The notes under the pieces: model-generated
Seen by the model: only the letters and a program-made list of their open reading frames with translations
What the model was told of the DNA's origin: nothing
Database searches by the model: none
Position numbers and translations under genes: made by a program
In this document: one piece after another, positions 16,834 through 27,300 of the stretch
Layout: the number at the start of each line of letters is the position of its first letter
How positions within the stretch are numbered: the stretch's first letter is position 1
Assembly (NCBI GenBank): GCA_027023405.1
Contig: JALVVN010000007.1
Coordinates: forward strand, 82,307 to 146,306
Source of the DNA: Campylobacterales bacterium
GTDB lineage: Bacteria > Campylobacterota > Campylobacteria > Campylobacterales > QNZT01
DNA length: 64,000 bases
Direction of reading: 5' to 3'

Positions 16834-17704
16834 CAAACAACCTCTTTTCAAGTCGCCTAATCTTAAACGCTTTGGTCACACCCGAGAGCGTCAGATAGGC
16901 GCGCTTGGGTACATCCAAAGGGAGATACTGAGGGATGCCCATATTTTTTTTGGTGGTATAGAAGTTTCGGCGTGGAAATGTGGGCTCGGTACATCCGTGG
17001 CACGGCTCTCCCGATCGTGTCTTGGAGTTTACGCCGTTCCAGAGAATCTTATTACAACTGCCGCGGGTATAGGGCGCTTGACAGCCGTGATCATAAAACA
17101 TACACCCCTCTTTTTCACCGAAGCGATGGTTATCGACCTTATACTCAAAATACTCATTTCGCGTGCAACCGTTATGCACCGTCCACGCAAAAAATGAGCT
17201 TGGTCGATGAAATGTATCAAGAGGAATCTTCAGCTTCTCTTTGATCATATAGAGCGTATCCGCCAAGAGATCGGGGTGCACCGGACAACCGGAGAGGCTC
17301 ACCACTTTGTCGGCATAAGCTTCAAATCTCCCACTTCTCTCCTCTTGCCTGAAGAGCAAACCGCCGGCACCGTAACCGGGACTTTCGCGAAAGATACCGC
17401 CAAATGTCGCACAAGTGCCGAGTGTGACGATCTTTTTTACCCGTGGGGCGTAGCGCATCAAAATCTCCACAAAGGGATAACCGCCACGCGAAAAATGCTC
17501 AGAAATAGCCCCCTCGATGATCAAGATATCGGTCTCGATATATCTAGCGCAAACCTCCTCCAGAGTATAAGGTGTCTCGATCGCAGGATGGTGTACAAAG
17601 CAAAACTCCTCCAAAAAGCGCTCCATCGAAGCGTAGTTGAGAAACGAGTGTGTGTTACCGTTGCAAGTGAGTCCTTGGATCCAAAGTAGTTTACACTTGG
17701 TCAT
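16826..17704 (-). CDS. [NiFe] hydrogenase small subunit, HupU-like, no Tat signal
   Basis: MTKCKLLWIQGLTCNGNTHSFLN, GTCATFGGI, GCPVHPD, SGEPCHGCTEP. Confidence 0.88.
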   Translation of the reverse strand: MTKCKLLWIQGLTCNGNTHSFLNYASMERFLEEFCFVHHPAIETPYTLEEVCARYIETDILIIEGAISEHFSRGGYPFVEILMRYAPRVKKIVTLGTCATFGGIFRESPGYGAGGLLFRQEERSGRFEAYADKVVSLSGCPVHPDLLADTLYMIKEKLKIPLDTFHRPSSFFAWTVHNGCTRNEYFEYKVDNHRFGEKEGCMFYDHGCQAPYTRGSCNKILWNGVNSKTRSGEPCHGCTEPTFPRRNFYTTKKNMGIPQYLPLDVPKRAYLTLSGVTKAFKIRRLEKRLFDE

Positions 17705-18299
17705 TTTTGAGCGCCTGATAGATATTTCGCGAAATATCATCAATATAGTAGGTCAATTCCTCAGGCAAAATCTCCTCTCCGTGAAGAAAAACCATACCTC
17801 CCAAATATCCCATAAAGAGTCCAAATGCCGAAAAGAAGTCTTGATCGCGCAACTCCCCCTTCCTGACACCCTCTTCAAAGAAGATCATGATCTCTGTGAT
17901 AAAGTCACTCACGCAGATCATCCCCTCACACCCCTCTTTAAAGACTTCACGATTTGCCAAATAAACACGCAGGAAATACTCGATCATCTCCGGTCGATCC
18001 TTGGCGGTGTGAAAGTAGATAGTGACTATTTTATGAATCTTCTCTGCTGATGAAATATCTTCATTATTGATTTTTTGAAGCTCTTTTCCCAAATAGGAGG
18101 AGATATATTTGATGATCTCTTGCGCGAGCATATCTTTGGATTTGAAGTAGTTGTAGAGATTTCCCACACTCATACCGATCGCCTTTGCGATATCGGGGAT
18201 CGTCGTAGTGTAAAACCCCTCTTTGGAGAAGAGTTTGAGCGCTTGGAGCATGATCGCCTCTCGCTTTTGCTCTCCTTTGAGTTTTGAAAACTTTGACAT
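17691..18299 (-). CDS. TetR/AcrR-family transcriptional regulator
   Basis: ALKLFSKEGFYTTTIPDIAKAIGMSVGNLYNYFKSKDMLAQEI helix-turn-helix. Confidence 0.95.
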   Translation of the reverse strand: MSKFSKLKGEQKREAIMLQALKLFSKEGFYTTTIPDIAKAIGMSVGNLYNYFKSKDMLAQEIIKYISSYLGKELQKINNEDISSAEKIHKIVTIYFHTAKDRPEMIEYFLRVYLANREVFKEGCEGMICVSDFITEIMIFFEEGVRKGELRDQDFFSAFGLFMGYLGGMVFLHGEEILPEELTYYIDDISRNIYQALKNDQV

Positions 18300-18302
18300 A
18301 CC

Positions 18303-19634
18303 CTACCCTCCAAATCCGTAAAATTTCGGAAAGATCACTACTGAAGCCAAGATCAGCATCTGAATCACGATAAAAGGGACCACGCCTCTGTAAATATCGG
18401 TCGTCTTGACGCTCGCGGGTGCCACCCCTTTGAGGTAAAAGAGACTAAAGCCGAAGGGTGGTGTGAGAAAGGAGCTTTGGAGATTGAGCGCGATGAGGAT
18501 CGCAAACCAGAGCGGATCGATCCCGATATCCTGCGCAATAGGAAGCAGGATCGGCACAACGATATAAGAGATCTCGATAAAGTCGATAAAAAACCCCAAA
18601 AACATAATAATCGCCATCGAAAGCAGGATAAATCCCCACTTCTCACCCGGTAGATGCATCATAAACTCCGAAACGATATCATCCGCACCGCTATAAACAA
18701 AGACCATCGAAAATGCCGTCGCCCCCACCAAAATAGCAAAGATCATCGCCGTCGTTTTGACGGTCTGCAAACTCGCATCTTTGACCAGCTTAAAGTCTAA
18801 CTTTCGATACATCAGTGCCAACAGAAGCGATCCGAGTGCGCCAAGTGAAGCCGATTCGGTCGGTGTCGCAATCCCCGCAAAGATCGATCCCAAGACCAAA
18901 ACGATCAAGAGCAACGGCGGAATAATTGAGAGCAATAACCCCTTGATATCTCCTTTTGTTCGTTGTGTCTGCATTGCCGGCGCCACATCCTTATCCAAAA
19001 AAGCGACAATCAAAATATAAATGATATACGCCCCTACCAGCATCAAGCCGGGCATCAACGCTTTGGCAAAGAGATCGCCCACCGGTAGCGAAAAGACATC
19101 TGCTAGTACAATCAATACAATCGAAGGAGGGATAATCTGCCCCAGCGTTCCCGCTGCACAAATTGTCCCGCTACTGAGACTCTTTTTGTAGCCGTTTTCC
19201 AGCATCACAGGCAAGGAGATCACACCCATCGCTACGACCGAAGCCCCCACGACACCCGTCGATGCCGCCAAAAGCGCCCCGATCAGCACCGTCGAGACCG
19301 CCAAACCGCCCCGAACCTTTCCAAAGAGCGTTCCCATAGAGCTGAGCATCCGATTTGCCAGCTCCGATTTTTGAAGTACAATTCCCATAAAGATAAAGAG
19401 TGGTACCGCCATCAAAATTTTATTGGTCATGATGGAGTAGATACGAAAGGGCATCATCGAAAACATCGACAAAAACTCATCGTAAAAATCCGCCAATACA
19501 CCACCGTCTGGCATCACCTCAAACCACGCTGCTATCGCACCAAAGAGGATCGAGACCGCACCGAAACTAAAGGCGACAGGGTAGCCTATCACCAGCATCA
19601 AAAGTGCCGCACCAAACATATAGATACCAATCAT
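18303..19634 (-). CDS. dctM: TRAP transporter large permease (DctM)
   Basis: DctM-like multi-TM protein; GTLGQIIPPSIVLIVLAD. Confidence 0.93.
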   Translation of the reverse strand: MIGIYMFGAALLMLVIGYPVAFSFGAVSILFGAIAAWFEVMPDGGVLADFYDEFLSMFSMMPFRIYSIMTNKILMAVPLFIFMGIVLQKSELANRMLSSMGTLFGKVRGGLAVSTVLIGALLAASTGVVGASVVAMGVISLPVMLENGYKKSLSSGTICAAGTLGQIIPPSIVLIVLADVFSLPVGDLFAKALMPGLMLVGAYIIYILIVAFLDKDVAPAMQTQRTKGDIKGLLLSIIPPLLLIVLVLGSIFAGIATPTESASLGALGSLLLALMYRKLDFKLVKDASLQTVKTTAMIFAILVGATAFSMVFVYSGADDIVSEFMMHLPGEKWGFILLSMAIIMFLGFFIDFIEISYIVVPILLPIAQDIGIDPLWFAILIALNLQSSFLTPPFGFSLFYLKGVAPASVKTTDIYRGVVPFIVIQMLILASVVIFPKFYGFGG

Positions 19635-20167
19635 AATATCTCCTCCTCTTCCGCTAATACAGAGGGATTAAGCACCCCTCTCAAAACGGCAATCTGACGC
19701 AAAATATAGGCAAAGGCACTAAAGATGAGAAAGAGAAACGAGATCGGGATCATCGCTTTGATAATCCAGCGATGGGTCAATCCTCCCGGATCGTCACTAA
19801 TCTCATGACTCGTATAGGCATCCATCACAAACTCATACGATCCGTAGATCACCAAAATCGCCAAAGGAATGAGAAAGAGAATGGTACCGATGATATTGAT
19901 CCACGCCTTGGTCTTGGGCGAGAAGCGCTCATAGAGAAAATCGACCCGCACATGCGCATCATCCTTGAGCGCCACTCCCACACCAAAGAGCATCATCACT
20001 CCAAAGATATGCCACTCCATCTCCTGCATCGCGATTGAAGAGTCGTGAAAGATATAACGCATCGCCACATCATAAGCGACATTGAAAATAAGCAGGATCA
20101 TCAGCACCGCCGTCACATATCCGACCCAATCGATCACTCGCTCCATTGCGCGTAGTAGCTTTAGCAT
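19631..20167 (-). CDS. dctQ: TRAP transporter small permease (DctQ)
   Basis: Four-TM small protein overlapping dctM; DDAHVRVDFLYERFSP. Confidence 0.9.
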   Translation of the reverse strand: MLKLLRAMERVIDWVGYVTAVLMILLIFNVAYDVAMRYIFHDSSIAMQEMEWHIFGVMMLFGVGVALKDDAHVRVDFLYERFSPKTKAWINIIGTILFLIPLAILVIYGSYEFVMDAYTSHEISDDPGGLTHRWIIKAMIPISFLFLIFSAFAYILRQIAVLRGVLNPSVLAEEEEIL

Positions 20168-20173
20168 TATCCC

Positions 20174-21235
20174 CTACTTCTTTAACAGATTGAGATAGCT
20201 TCCCTGCATCATCTGCGACCACGCCCGCGCTTTTTTCATATAGGAGAAGTAATCGTCATGAATCTCTTTAAATTTCGGGTTCTTTTTGGCATACGCCGCA
20301 TAGACTTCATCGCTTGCTTTTTTGAGTGCCTCAATGACCGGTTTGGGAAAGGTTTCGACTTTGATCTTGGGATACTCTTTTTTCATCTTCTCCCACGCAT
20401 CGACACTCATCGCGAAGTTTTGGATATACATATCGAATGTTGCCGCTTTCATCGCAGTCACTAGCATCGCTTTGAAGTTGTCAGGAAGCTTTTTCCATGC
20501 GCGTTTATTGATCAAAAACTGCATCTCACTTCCGGGTTCATGCCAACCGGTATAGTAGTAAGGCGCCACCTTGTGAAATCCCATCTTGATATCCATACCA
20601 GGTCCTACCCACTCGAGTGCATCGATCGCACCGCGATCCAGAGAGGTGTAGAGCTCACCGGCAGGGATATTGACCACATTCACGCCCAATTTCGCCATCA
20701 CTTCACCCGCAAGACCTGGAATACGCATCTTCAGCCCCTTGAGATCGGCGACACTCTTGATCTCTTTTCGAAACCATCCACCCATCTGATTTCCGGTATT
20801 TCCTCCCGGGAAGCTTAAGACTTTGAACTTGTCATACACCTCTTTCATATACTTCATACCGTTTCCGTAGTAGAACCACGCATACTGCTCACTCGGTGTC
20901 ATTCCAAACGGCACACTCGTAAACCAAACGGTATTGATATCTTTACCCTTCCAGTAGTAGGAGGAGCTGTGCCCCATCTGATACTGACCACCTTTGACCA
21001 TATCCAAGATCCCCAGCGGTGCTTTATGCTTCTCTTTGCCCTGAACTTTGATGATGAACTTTCCTTTGCTCATCTCTTTGACCATCTCCGCAACCTTCAT
21101 CGGCGGGGTGATGAGCGGTGTCAATGTCGAAGGCCAAGTCGCCGCCAAACGCCACTTCACCTTTTTCGCACTCAAGGGAGAGATTAGCACTGAAACTGTT
21201 AGACCTAGCAACAAAAACTTCTTCATAGAACCCAT
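20174..21235 (-). CDS. dctP: TRAP transporter substrate-binding protein (DctP family)
   Basis: Signal peptide; WRLAATWPSTL...LKGLKMRIPGLAGEVMAKLG. Confidence 0.9.
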   Translation of the reverse strand: MGSMKKFLLLGLTVSVLISPLSAKKVKWRLAATWPSTLTPLITPPMKVAEMVKEMSKGKFIIKVQGKEKHKAPLGILDMVKGGQYQMGHSSSYYWKGKDINTVWFTSVPFGMTPSEQYAWFYYGNGMKYMKEVYDKFKVLSFPGGNTGNQMGGWFRKEIKSVADLKGLKMRIPGLAGEVMAKLGVNVVNIPAGELYTSLDRGAIDALEWVGPGMDIKMGFHKVAPYYYTGWHEPGSEMQFLINKRAWKKLPDNFKAMLVTAMKAATFDMYIQNFAMSVDAWEKMKKEYPKIKVETFPKPVIEALKKASDEVYAAYAKKNPKFKEIHDDYFSYMKKARAWSQMMQGSYLNLLKK

Positions 21236-21521
21236 TTTATGAAACTCCTAATATTTGTATAGATTCTTGATTGTAGCTTAGATCGGCTTATGAGCGTATC
21301 TAAGAAAAAAGTGTGTAAATTCGTAACACTTAAAGAAAATATAAAATATATTCAAATTTTAATATTTAATTAAATAATTTGAATTTATGAATTATTAAAT
21401 TAAATATATTTCATTTTAAATCTAGTACAATACTTTTAAAACCCTATTTTTTGATAATTTAAGCTCGTTTATATATATTTATATGCTAATATTAATCAAA
21501 AATCTTAACTTGGAATAGTAA

Positions 21522-24302
21522 ATGAAAAAACTCAATTATGTTTTAGTTTTACTCTTTTTGAGTAGCTACGCTTACGCATTGGAATTAAGCGAAGTACTTG
21601 TTGCAAATACACATACCAATCTAGATCCCCAATATAATGAATTTTCTAGCTGGATTGAACTCTACAATGAGAGCGCGCAAACGGTTCATGTCGGCGGATA
21701 CTATTTAAGCGATGACAGCAACAATCCAAAAAAATGGAAAATTCCCGGGAATCCCTCCATCGGAGCACATCGTTATCTACTCATTTGGGCTGACGGTAAA
21801 AATAGCGGTTTACATACCAACTTCAAACTCAAAACTTCAGGAGAGAGTATTGTTCTCTCAGATAATGATGGTAACATCATAGAGAGCGTCGATTATCCCG
21901 AGCAAAAGAGTGACATCTCTTTTGGTGTTCAAAACGGTCAAATCAATTATATGTACCCCACACCAAACGCAAAGAATGGACAATCCTATCCCGATTTAAT
22001 CCTCTCAAAAAAACCGAAATTTTCACTTGATAGTGGATTTTACAACGGTTCTCAAACAGTTGAACTCACACAAAAAAACGGAGCGACGATCTATTACACA
22101 ACCGATGGTTCAATTCCGACAAAACAGTCGCATAAATATACTGATCCAATCATTATCAATAAAACAACTCTCATTCGTGCGAGAGCCTATGAAGATGGAA
22201 AATTCCCTAGTGGCATCAAAAATCGAACCTATTTAATCGATGAAGATATCTCTTTGCCGGTTATGTCCATCGCTATCAATCAGGAGTATCTTGATGATGA
22301 CAAGATCGGCATCTATAAAAATTACAAAGAGGATTGGATGCGTCCTGGAAGTGTCGAGTATATTAAAGATGGAAAATCACAATTTTCTGCAAATGTCGGC
22401 ATTCGAATCAATGGCAATCGAAGCAGAAGAAAACCTCAAAAATCTTTGGCATTTTATGCAAAGAGTAAGTATGGTACCAAATCGATAGATTATCCACTCT
22501 TCCAATATAAGCCGTTTATCAAAAAAGTGAAGAGTTTTGTATTGAGAAATGCAGGTAATGATTGGGAGTATAGTCATATGCGTGACGGCTTATTTCACAC
22601 TCTAGTAAAAGATACTATGGATATCGACTACCTCTCATATCAACCAGTGATTGCCTTTATTAACGGTCAATATTGGGGAATTCTAAATCTTCGTGAAAAA
22701 CCGAATGAAGATTATATCGAAGCAAATCACGGTGTTGATGCTCACAATATCGATCTCCTAGCCTTCCATAAAATCGAAATTAAATCGGGTGATGATAAGG
22801 ATTATAGACAACTTTTATCCTACCTAGATACGCACCCTCTGACAAATAGCAATAATTATCAATATGTTAAAAGTCAAGTGGATATTGATGAACTCATCAA
22901 TTATGAAATCACCGAAATCTATATTGGAAATACCGATTGGCCAGGTGGGAATATCAAATACTGGAAGGAAAAATCTCCAAAGGGAAAATGGAGATGGATA
23001 CTTTATGATACAGATTTTGGATTTGGTTATATGGAGAGAGACGATGTTACAAAGGATACCTTTGAATACGCTTTAAAAACTGATAAAACGACAACAAAAA
23101 TCTTTAGAAAACTCCTTGAAAACAGTGATTTCAAAAATAGATTTATATCACGATTCTTTACCCATTTAAACAGCACATTTAGACCTGATAGAGTCATTGA
23201 CATTATGGAAAAATTAAAGGACAAAATCGCACCGGAAATGCCTCGACATAACGATTTTTGGAAACATTACCAATCTTGGATGGGACCGGGACTCGATAAT
23301 GAGGTCAATAAAATGGAAGATTATGCCAAAAAGAGAAACGCTATCGTACGATCGCAATTAAAACAGCGTTTTGGCTTAGGCAATGATCTTCAACTCTCAA
23401 TCAACAAATCTCCACATGGAATCGTCAAAATAGACGGCGTAGCTTTAGAAAACAATTACACAGGTACATATTTTGAAAATGCAACTGTCGCACTAGAAGC
23501 CAAAGCGGATGCCGGATACCAATTTGTAAAATGGAGCGACGGTAGCACTGCCAAACAACGAGAGGTGACCTTAGTTCACAATCTCAAACTCTCTCCTATT
23601 TTTGAGAAGAAGCAAGCAGAACAAGCTCCCAAAATCGTTATCACCCAAATCAACTACAAATCCGCTAAAGATTTTGATGTGGGAGATTGGGTAGAGATTT
23701 ACAATAATGACACAAAAGATATCGATCTCTCCGGCTTCATCCTTAAAGATGCTCAAGATACCTCCCCTTTTGTATTCCCAAACGGCACTATTTTAAAACA
23801 AGGAGCGTCTCTCATTATCACACATAAAAAATCTGATTTCCAAGCACTCTACCCTTCAGTCAAAAATGTGATCGGCGACTTCTCATTTGGATTGGGCACA
23901 GAGGACTCCGTCAGACTCTTTAACACCAATCAAACGCTTGTGGATAGTGTCACTTACGACAAATCATGGCCCGATGCCAAAGGTAACGGCAAAACACTTA
24001 GTTTAAAAGACCCGAATAGTGACAACGCAAAAGCTGAAAATTGGATAGCTTCCGAGAATCACGGCACACCCGGTGAAGGAGATAGTAACGCACCCAATCC
24101 ACCTTCTAATTTAGTTTTGACACCGCTCTCCTTCTCCTCCGTCAGAGTTCAGTGGAAAGATAACTCCGATGATGAAATAGGTTTTAAGATCTTTCGAGAC
24201 GGCGTCTTGATTGATACAACAGCATCGAATGCCACCTCCTTTGTTGATACCGGCTTAAAAGCTCAAACCACCTATACTTATACGGTTAAAGCAACCAAAT
24301 AG
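21522..24302 (+). CDS. Secreted multidomain protein: lamin-tail domains, chitobiase-like domain, CotH kinase, bacterial-repeat and fibronectin-III domains
   Basis: Signal peptide; VGIRINGNRSRRKPQKSLAFYAKSKYG, WRWILYDTDFGFG (CotH); IYYTTDGSIPT; LTD-like WVEIYNNDTKDIDLSGF. Confidence 0.85.
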   Translation: MKKLNYVLVLLFLSSYAYALELSEVLVANTHTNLDPQYNEFSSWIELYNESAQTVHVGGYYLSDDSNNPKKWKIPGNPSIGAHRYLLIWADGKNSGLHTNFKLKTSGESIVLSDNDGNIIESVDYPEQKSDISFGVQNGQINYMYPTPNAKNGQSYPDLILSKKPKFSLDSGFYNGSQTVELTQKNGATIYYTTDGSIPTKQSHKYTDPIIINKTTLIRARAYEDGKFPSGIKNRTYLIDEDISLPVMSIAINQEYLDDDKIGIYKNYKEDWMRPGSVEYIKDGKSQFSANVGIRINGNRSRRKPQKSLAFYAKSKYGTKSIDYPLFQYKPFIKKVKSFVLRNAGNDWEYSHMRDGLFHTLVKDTMDIDYLSYQPVIAFINGQYWGILNLREKPNEDYIEANHGVDAHNIDLLAFHKIEIKSGDDKDYRQLLSYLDTHPLTNSNNYQYVKSQVDIDELINYEITEIYIGNTDWPGGNIKYWKEKSPKGKWRWILYDTDFGFGYMERDDVTKDTFEYALKTDKTTTKIFRKLLENSDFKNRFISRFFTHLNSTFRPDRVIDIMEKLKDKIAPEMPRHNDFWKHYQSWMGPGLDNEVNKMEDYAKKRNAIVRSQLKQRFGLGNDLQLSINKSPHGIVKIDGVALENNYTGTYFENATVALEAKADAGYQFVKWSDGSTAKQREVTLVHNLKLSPIFEKKQAEQAPKIVITQINYKSAKDFDVGDWVEIYNNDTKDIDLSGFILKDAQDTSPFVFPNGTILKQGASLIITHKKSDFQALYPSVKNVIGDFSFGLGTEDSVRLFNTNQTLVDSVTYDKSWPDAKGNGKTLSLKDPNSDNAKAENWIASENHGTPGEGDSNAPNPPSNLVLTPLSFSSVRVQWKDNSDDEIGFKIFRDGVLIDTTASNATSFVDTGLKAQTTYTYTVKATK

Positions 24303-24308
24303 TACTTT

Positions 24309-24330
24309 AGGAGCACACCCCTGTGCTCCT
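24309..24330 (+). terminator. Rho-independent-like hairpin AGGAGCACA-CCCC-TGTGCTCCT followed by T-rich tract
   Basis: Perfect 9-bp stem right after the 24302 stop. Confidence 0.75.
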
Positions 24331-24356
24331 TTACTCTTTTTGTGTATAATACCTCC

Positions 24357-27300
24357 ATGTTTGATAGAATCATCGCCTTTTTTGCACACAATAGCCGTAT
24401 CAACTACTTTCTCTTTGTACTCACATTTCTCGTCGGCATTTGGGCCTATCAAAAGACTCCCAAAGAGATCTTCCCCTCATTCGCTCTTGATATGATCTCG
24501 ATCAACGGCGCTTATGCGGGCAGTTCAATCGATATGCTCGATAAGATGGCGGTGAGCAAGATCGAAGATGCCGTCAAAGGGATCGACGGAATCAAATCGA
24601 TGACAACCGTCATCAATCCGGGACGATTCAATATCATTTTAGAGTTGGAAAAGCGAGTCGATAAGTATGCTACCAGTGATCTGGTCAAAGATGCCATCGC
24701 GCGTTCGAGTCAAAATCTACCTAGCGATATGAACACCCCTACCGTTAATGTTTTAGAGATAGAAAAGGAGCTTCTGAGTATCGCCGTCGCTTCCAAAACA
24801 CTGAATCATGAAGCGCTCCTCGATCGTGCCAAAAAACTCAAAGATGAGATTATGACCATCCCCAATATCTCCGGCGTCAATATCTACGGCGATTCGGATC
24901 GTTACTGGGATATCGTCATCGATAGTAAAAAGATTGCCGCACTCGGGCTCAATACCGACGCCGTCATCCAAGCTATCTCCAAACTCTCCTACATCTATCC
25001 AATCGGCAAACTCGAAGATCGTAAAAAGGGTTTCTACTACCTCTCCACCTACAACGGTCCCAAAAAAGTTGAGCAGATGCTTCAGAGCCGTCTCCATATC
25101 CAAAATAAAGTACTCACACTCAAAGATATCGCCCAAGCCAAGAAACGCTACATCGACGCTTCCACACTCTTTATGCTCCAAGATAAGGATGCAATCGATC
25201 TGAGCATCAAACAGAGCCCCAAAGGCAATGCTATCACCCTCGCCAAAAAACTTGCCGTTCTTGTCCAAAAGGTACAAAAAGAGGATCCCGAAGCTATCTA
25301 CAAAATCCACAACGATCGATCCATTATTATCAAAGATCGGCTCAATATCATCATCTCCAATATCCTCTTCGGGATTCTGCTCATCACCCTCTTAATGACG
25401 CTGCTTATCAACTTTCGCCTAGCCTTTATCATCGCGATCGGTATTCCGACCGCCTTTGTAATGGGTGTCTACATCCTCTATGTGATGGGCTACTCGATCA
25501 ATATGATTTCACTTGTAGGTGTACTCATCGCCCTGGGGATCATTGTAGATGACGCAATCGTCGTGAGTGAAAATATCCAACAATATATCGAAAAGGGTTA
25601 TCCCGCCAAAGAGGCGGCGATTTTGGGCGCCAAAGAGATGGCAAAGCCTGTGACGATCGCCTCCCTGACAACGGTCTTTGCTCTCTTGCCGATGCTGATG
25701 ATGAGCGGTGTCATGGGATTGGTGATCCGCCTGATTCCTATCACGATTACCGTCTTGATCCTCACTTCGTTGATCGAAGCATTTATCTTTTTGCCGATAC
25801 ACGCTTCACACACACTCAGTCCCAATGCCAAAGTACGCTCATGGAGTCGTGCCAATGCGATGTATAGCAAGTTGATCCACTTGGCGATTCGTTACAAAAA
25901 GAGCTTTTTAACCATTTTTGTCATTATTGTCCCTCTCTTGACACTCTTGGCACTCAAAAGCAGTAAGTTTCAAATGTTTCCCAACTTCGATGCCTCCACT
26001 CTCACCCTCACGCTCAAACTCTCTCCAAATCATGATGTCAAAGATACCCAAAAGGTACTCGAAACAATCGAGCAGAAGCTCAATGCCAAAAAAGATGACT
26101 TCTCTATTAAGCTCATCGGTAGCGTCGCAGGCTATCGTCGCAACAGCCTAGGTGTAGTAGAGCGCTACCCCTATGTCGGGATGATGGTCATCGAACTACA
26201 CAAACTCAACCCCCAAAACTTTGTCGATCGTTTCATCACCCCCTACCTCAGCTTCTATTATGACAAAAGCGATCGCATCCGTACACAAAAATCACACCAA
26301 ATCGCCCAAAAATTACGAGCATTTATCCAAAAAGAGCATTTTAAAGAGCAGTTTCATCTCCATGAGATTGATATCGGTGAAGTGAAAGCGGGTGACGGTA
26401 AATCGGATCTGAAGATTGGTCTGCAAAGCAACAATGAGCAGAAGGTGATCCAAGCCATCACGAAAATTGAGTCCAAACTACACACACTCAAAGGGGTCAC
26501 AAGCGTAAGTGACTCCATCAACTTCGGTATCGATGAGATCAAACTCAAACCCAATGCTTATGGAGAATCACTCGGCATTACAGAACGAGACCTAGGACAA
26601 CTCTTAGCGGGAAGCTATCTGGAAAATCGTCTCTCACTCGCCTTTGATACCCATGAACTGCTCGAAATTCGCGTCCACGACAAGTACAAAGATTCACTCC
26701 AAGATCTCAAAGATTTTCGCATCACCACACCGAGCGGTGATCGTGTCACGCTCAGTAGCGTCTGCGACTTTGTCGTGCGTAAAAACTTTGAAAAGGTGAT
26801 CAAGGATTTCGGTGTCAAAAACTTCTACATTTACGCCAATGTGGACGGCAAACAGATCACCGCCTCCGAAGCACTGCAAAAACTCCAACCTCAACTCGAT
26901 GCTGTTCGAAAATCGGGTATCAAGATTAATCTCAAAGGAGAAAGCGAAAAACGAAAAGATTTACGCAGTGATATGATCGCCGCAAGCGCTTTGGCGATGA
27001 TGCTCATCACTCTCTCCCTACTCTATCTCTTCAACTCTTTTCGAGAGAGTATGATGCTCCTCTCCGTTATCCCCTTCTCAATACTCGGTGTACTAATCGG
27101 GCATATGCTTTTGGGGCTCAACCTCTCTATGCCTTCGATTATCGGTATCCTCGGTCTAAGTGGCATCGTGATCAATGACGGTATTATCATGATTATGACA
27201 CTAAAGGCGGCAAAAAGCCAAGAGGAGATCTATCAACTTGCTGCCAAACGACTCCGCCCTATTGTCCTCACCTCAATTACGACCCTGATCGGTTTGATGA

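Noticed and set aside
21360-21440. AT-rich inverted repeats upstream of the TRAP operon considered as a third TGAAT-N4-ATTCA operator
   Set aside because: The sequence (AATAATTTGAATTTATGAATTATT) does not match the 14-bp element and is explained by AT richness.
24753-25310. 185-aa minus-strand ORF
   Set aside because: Antisense to the RND transporter; Asp/Gly-rich shadow translation with no recognisable family.
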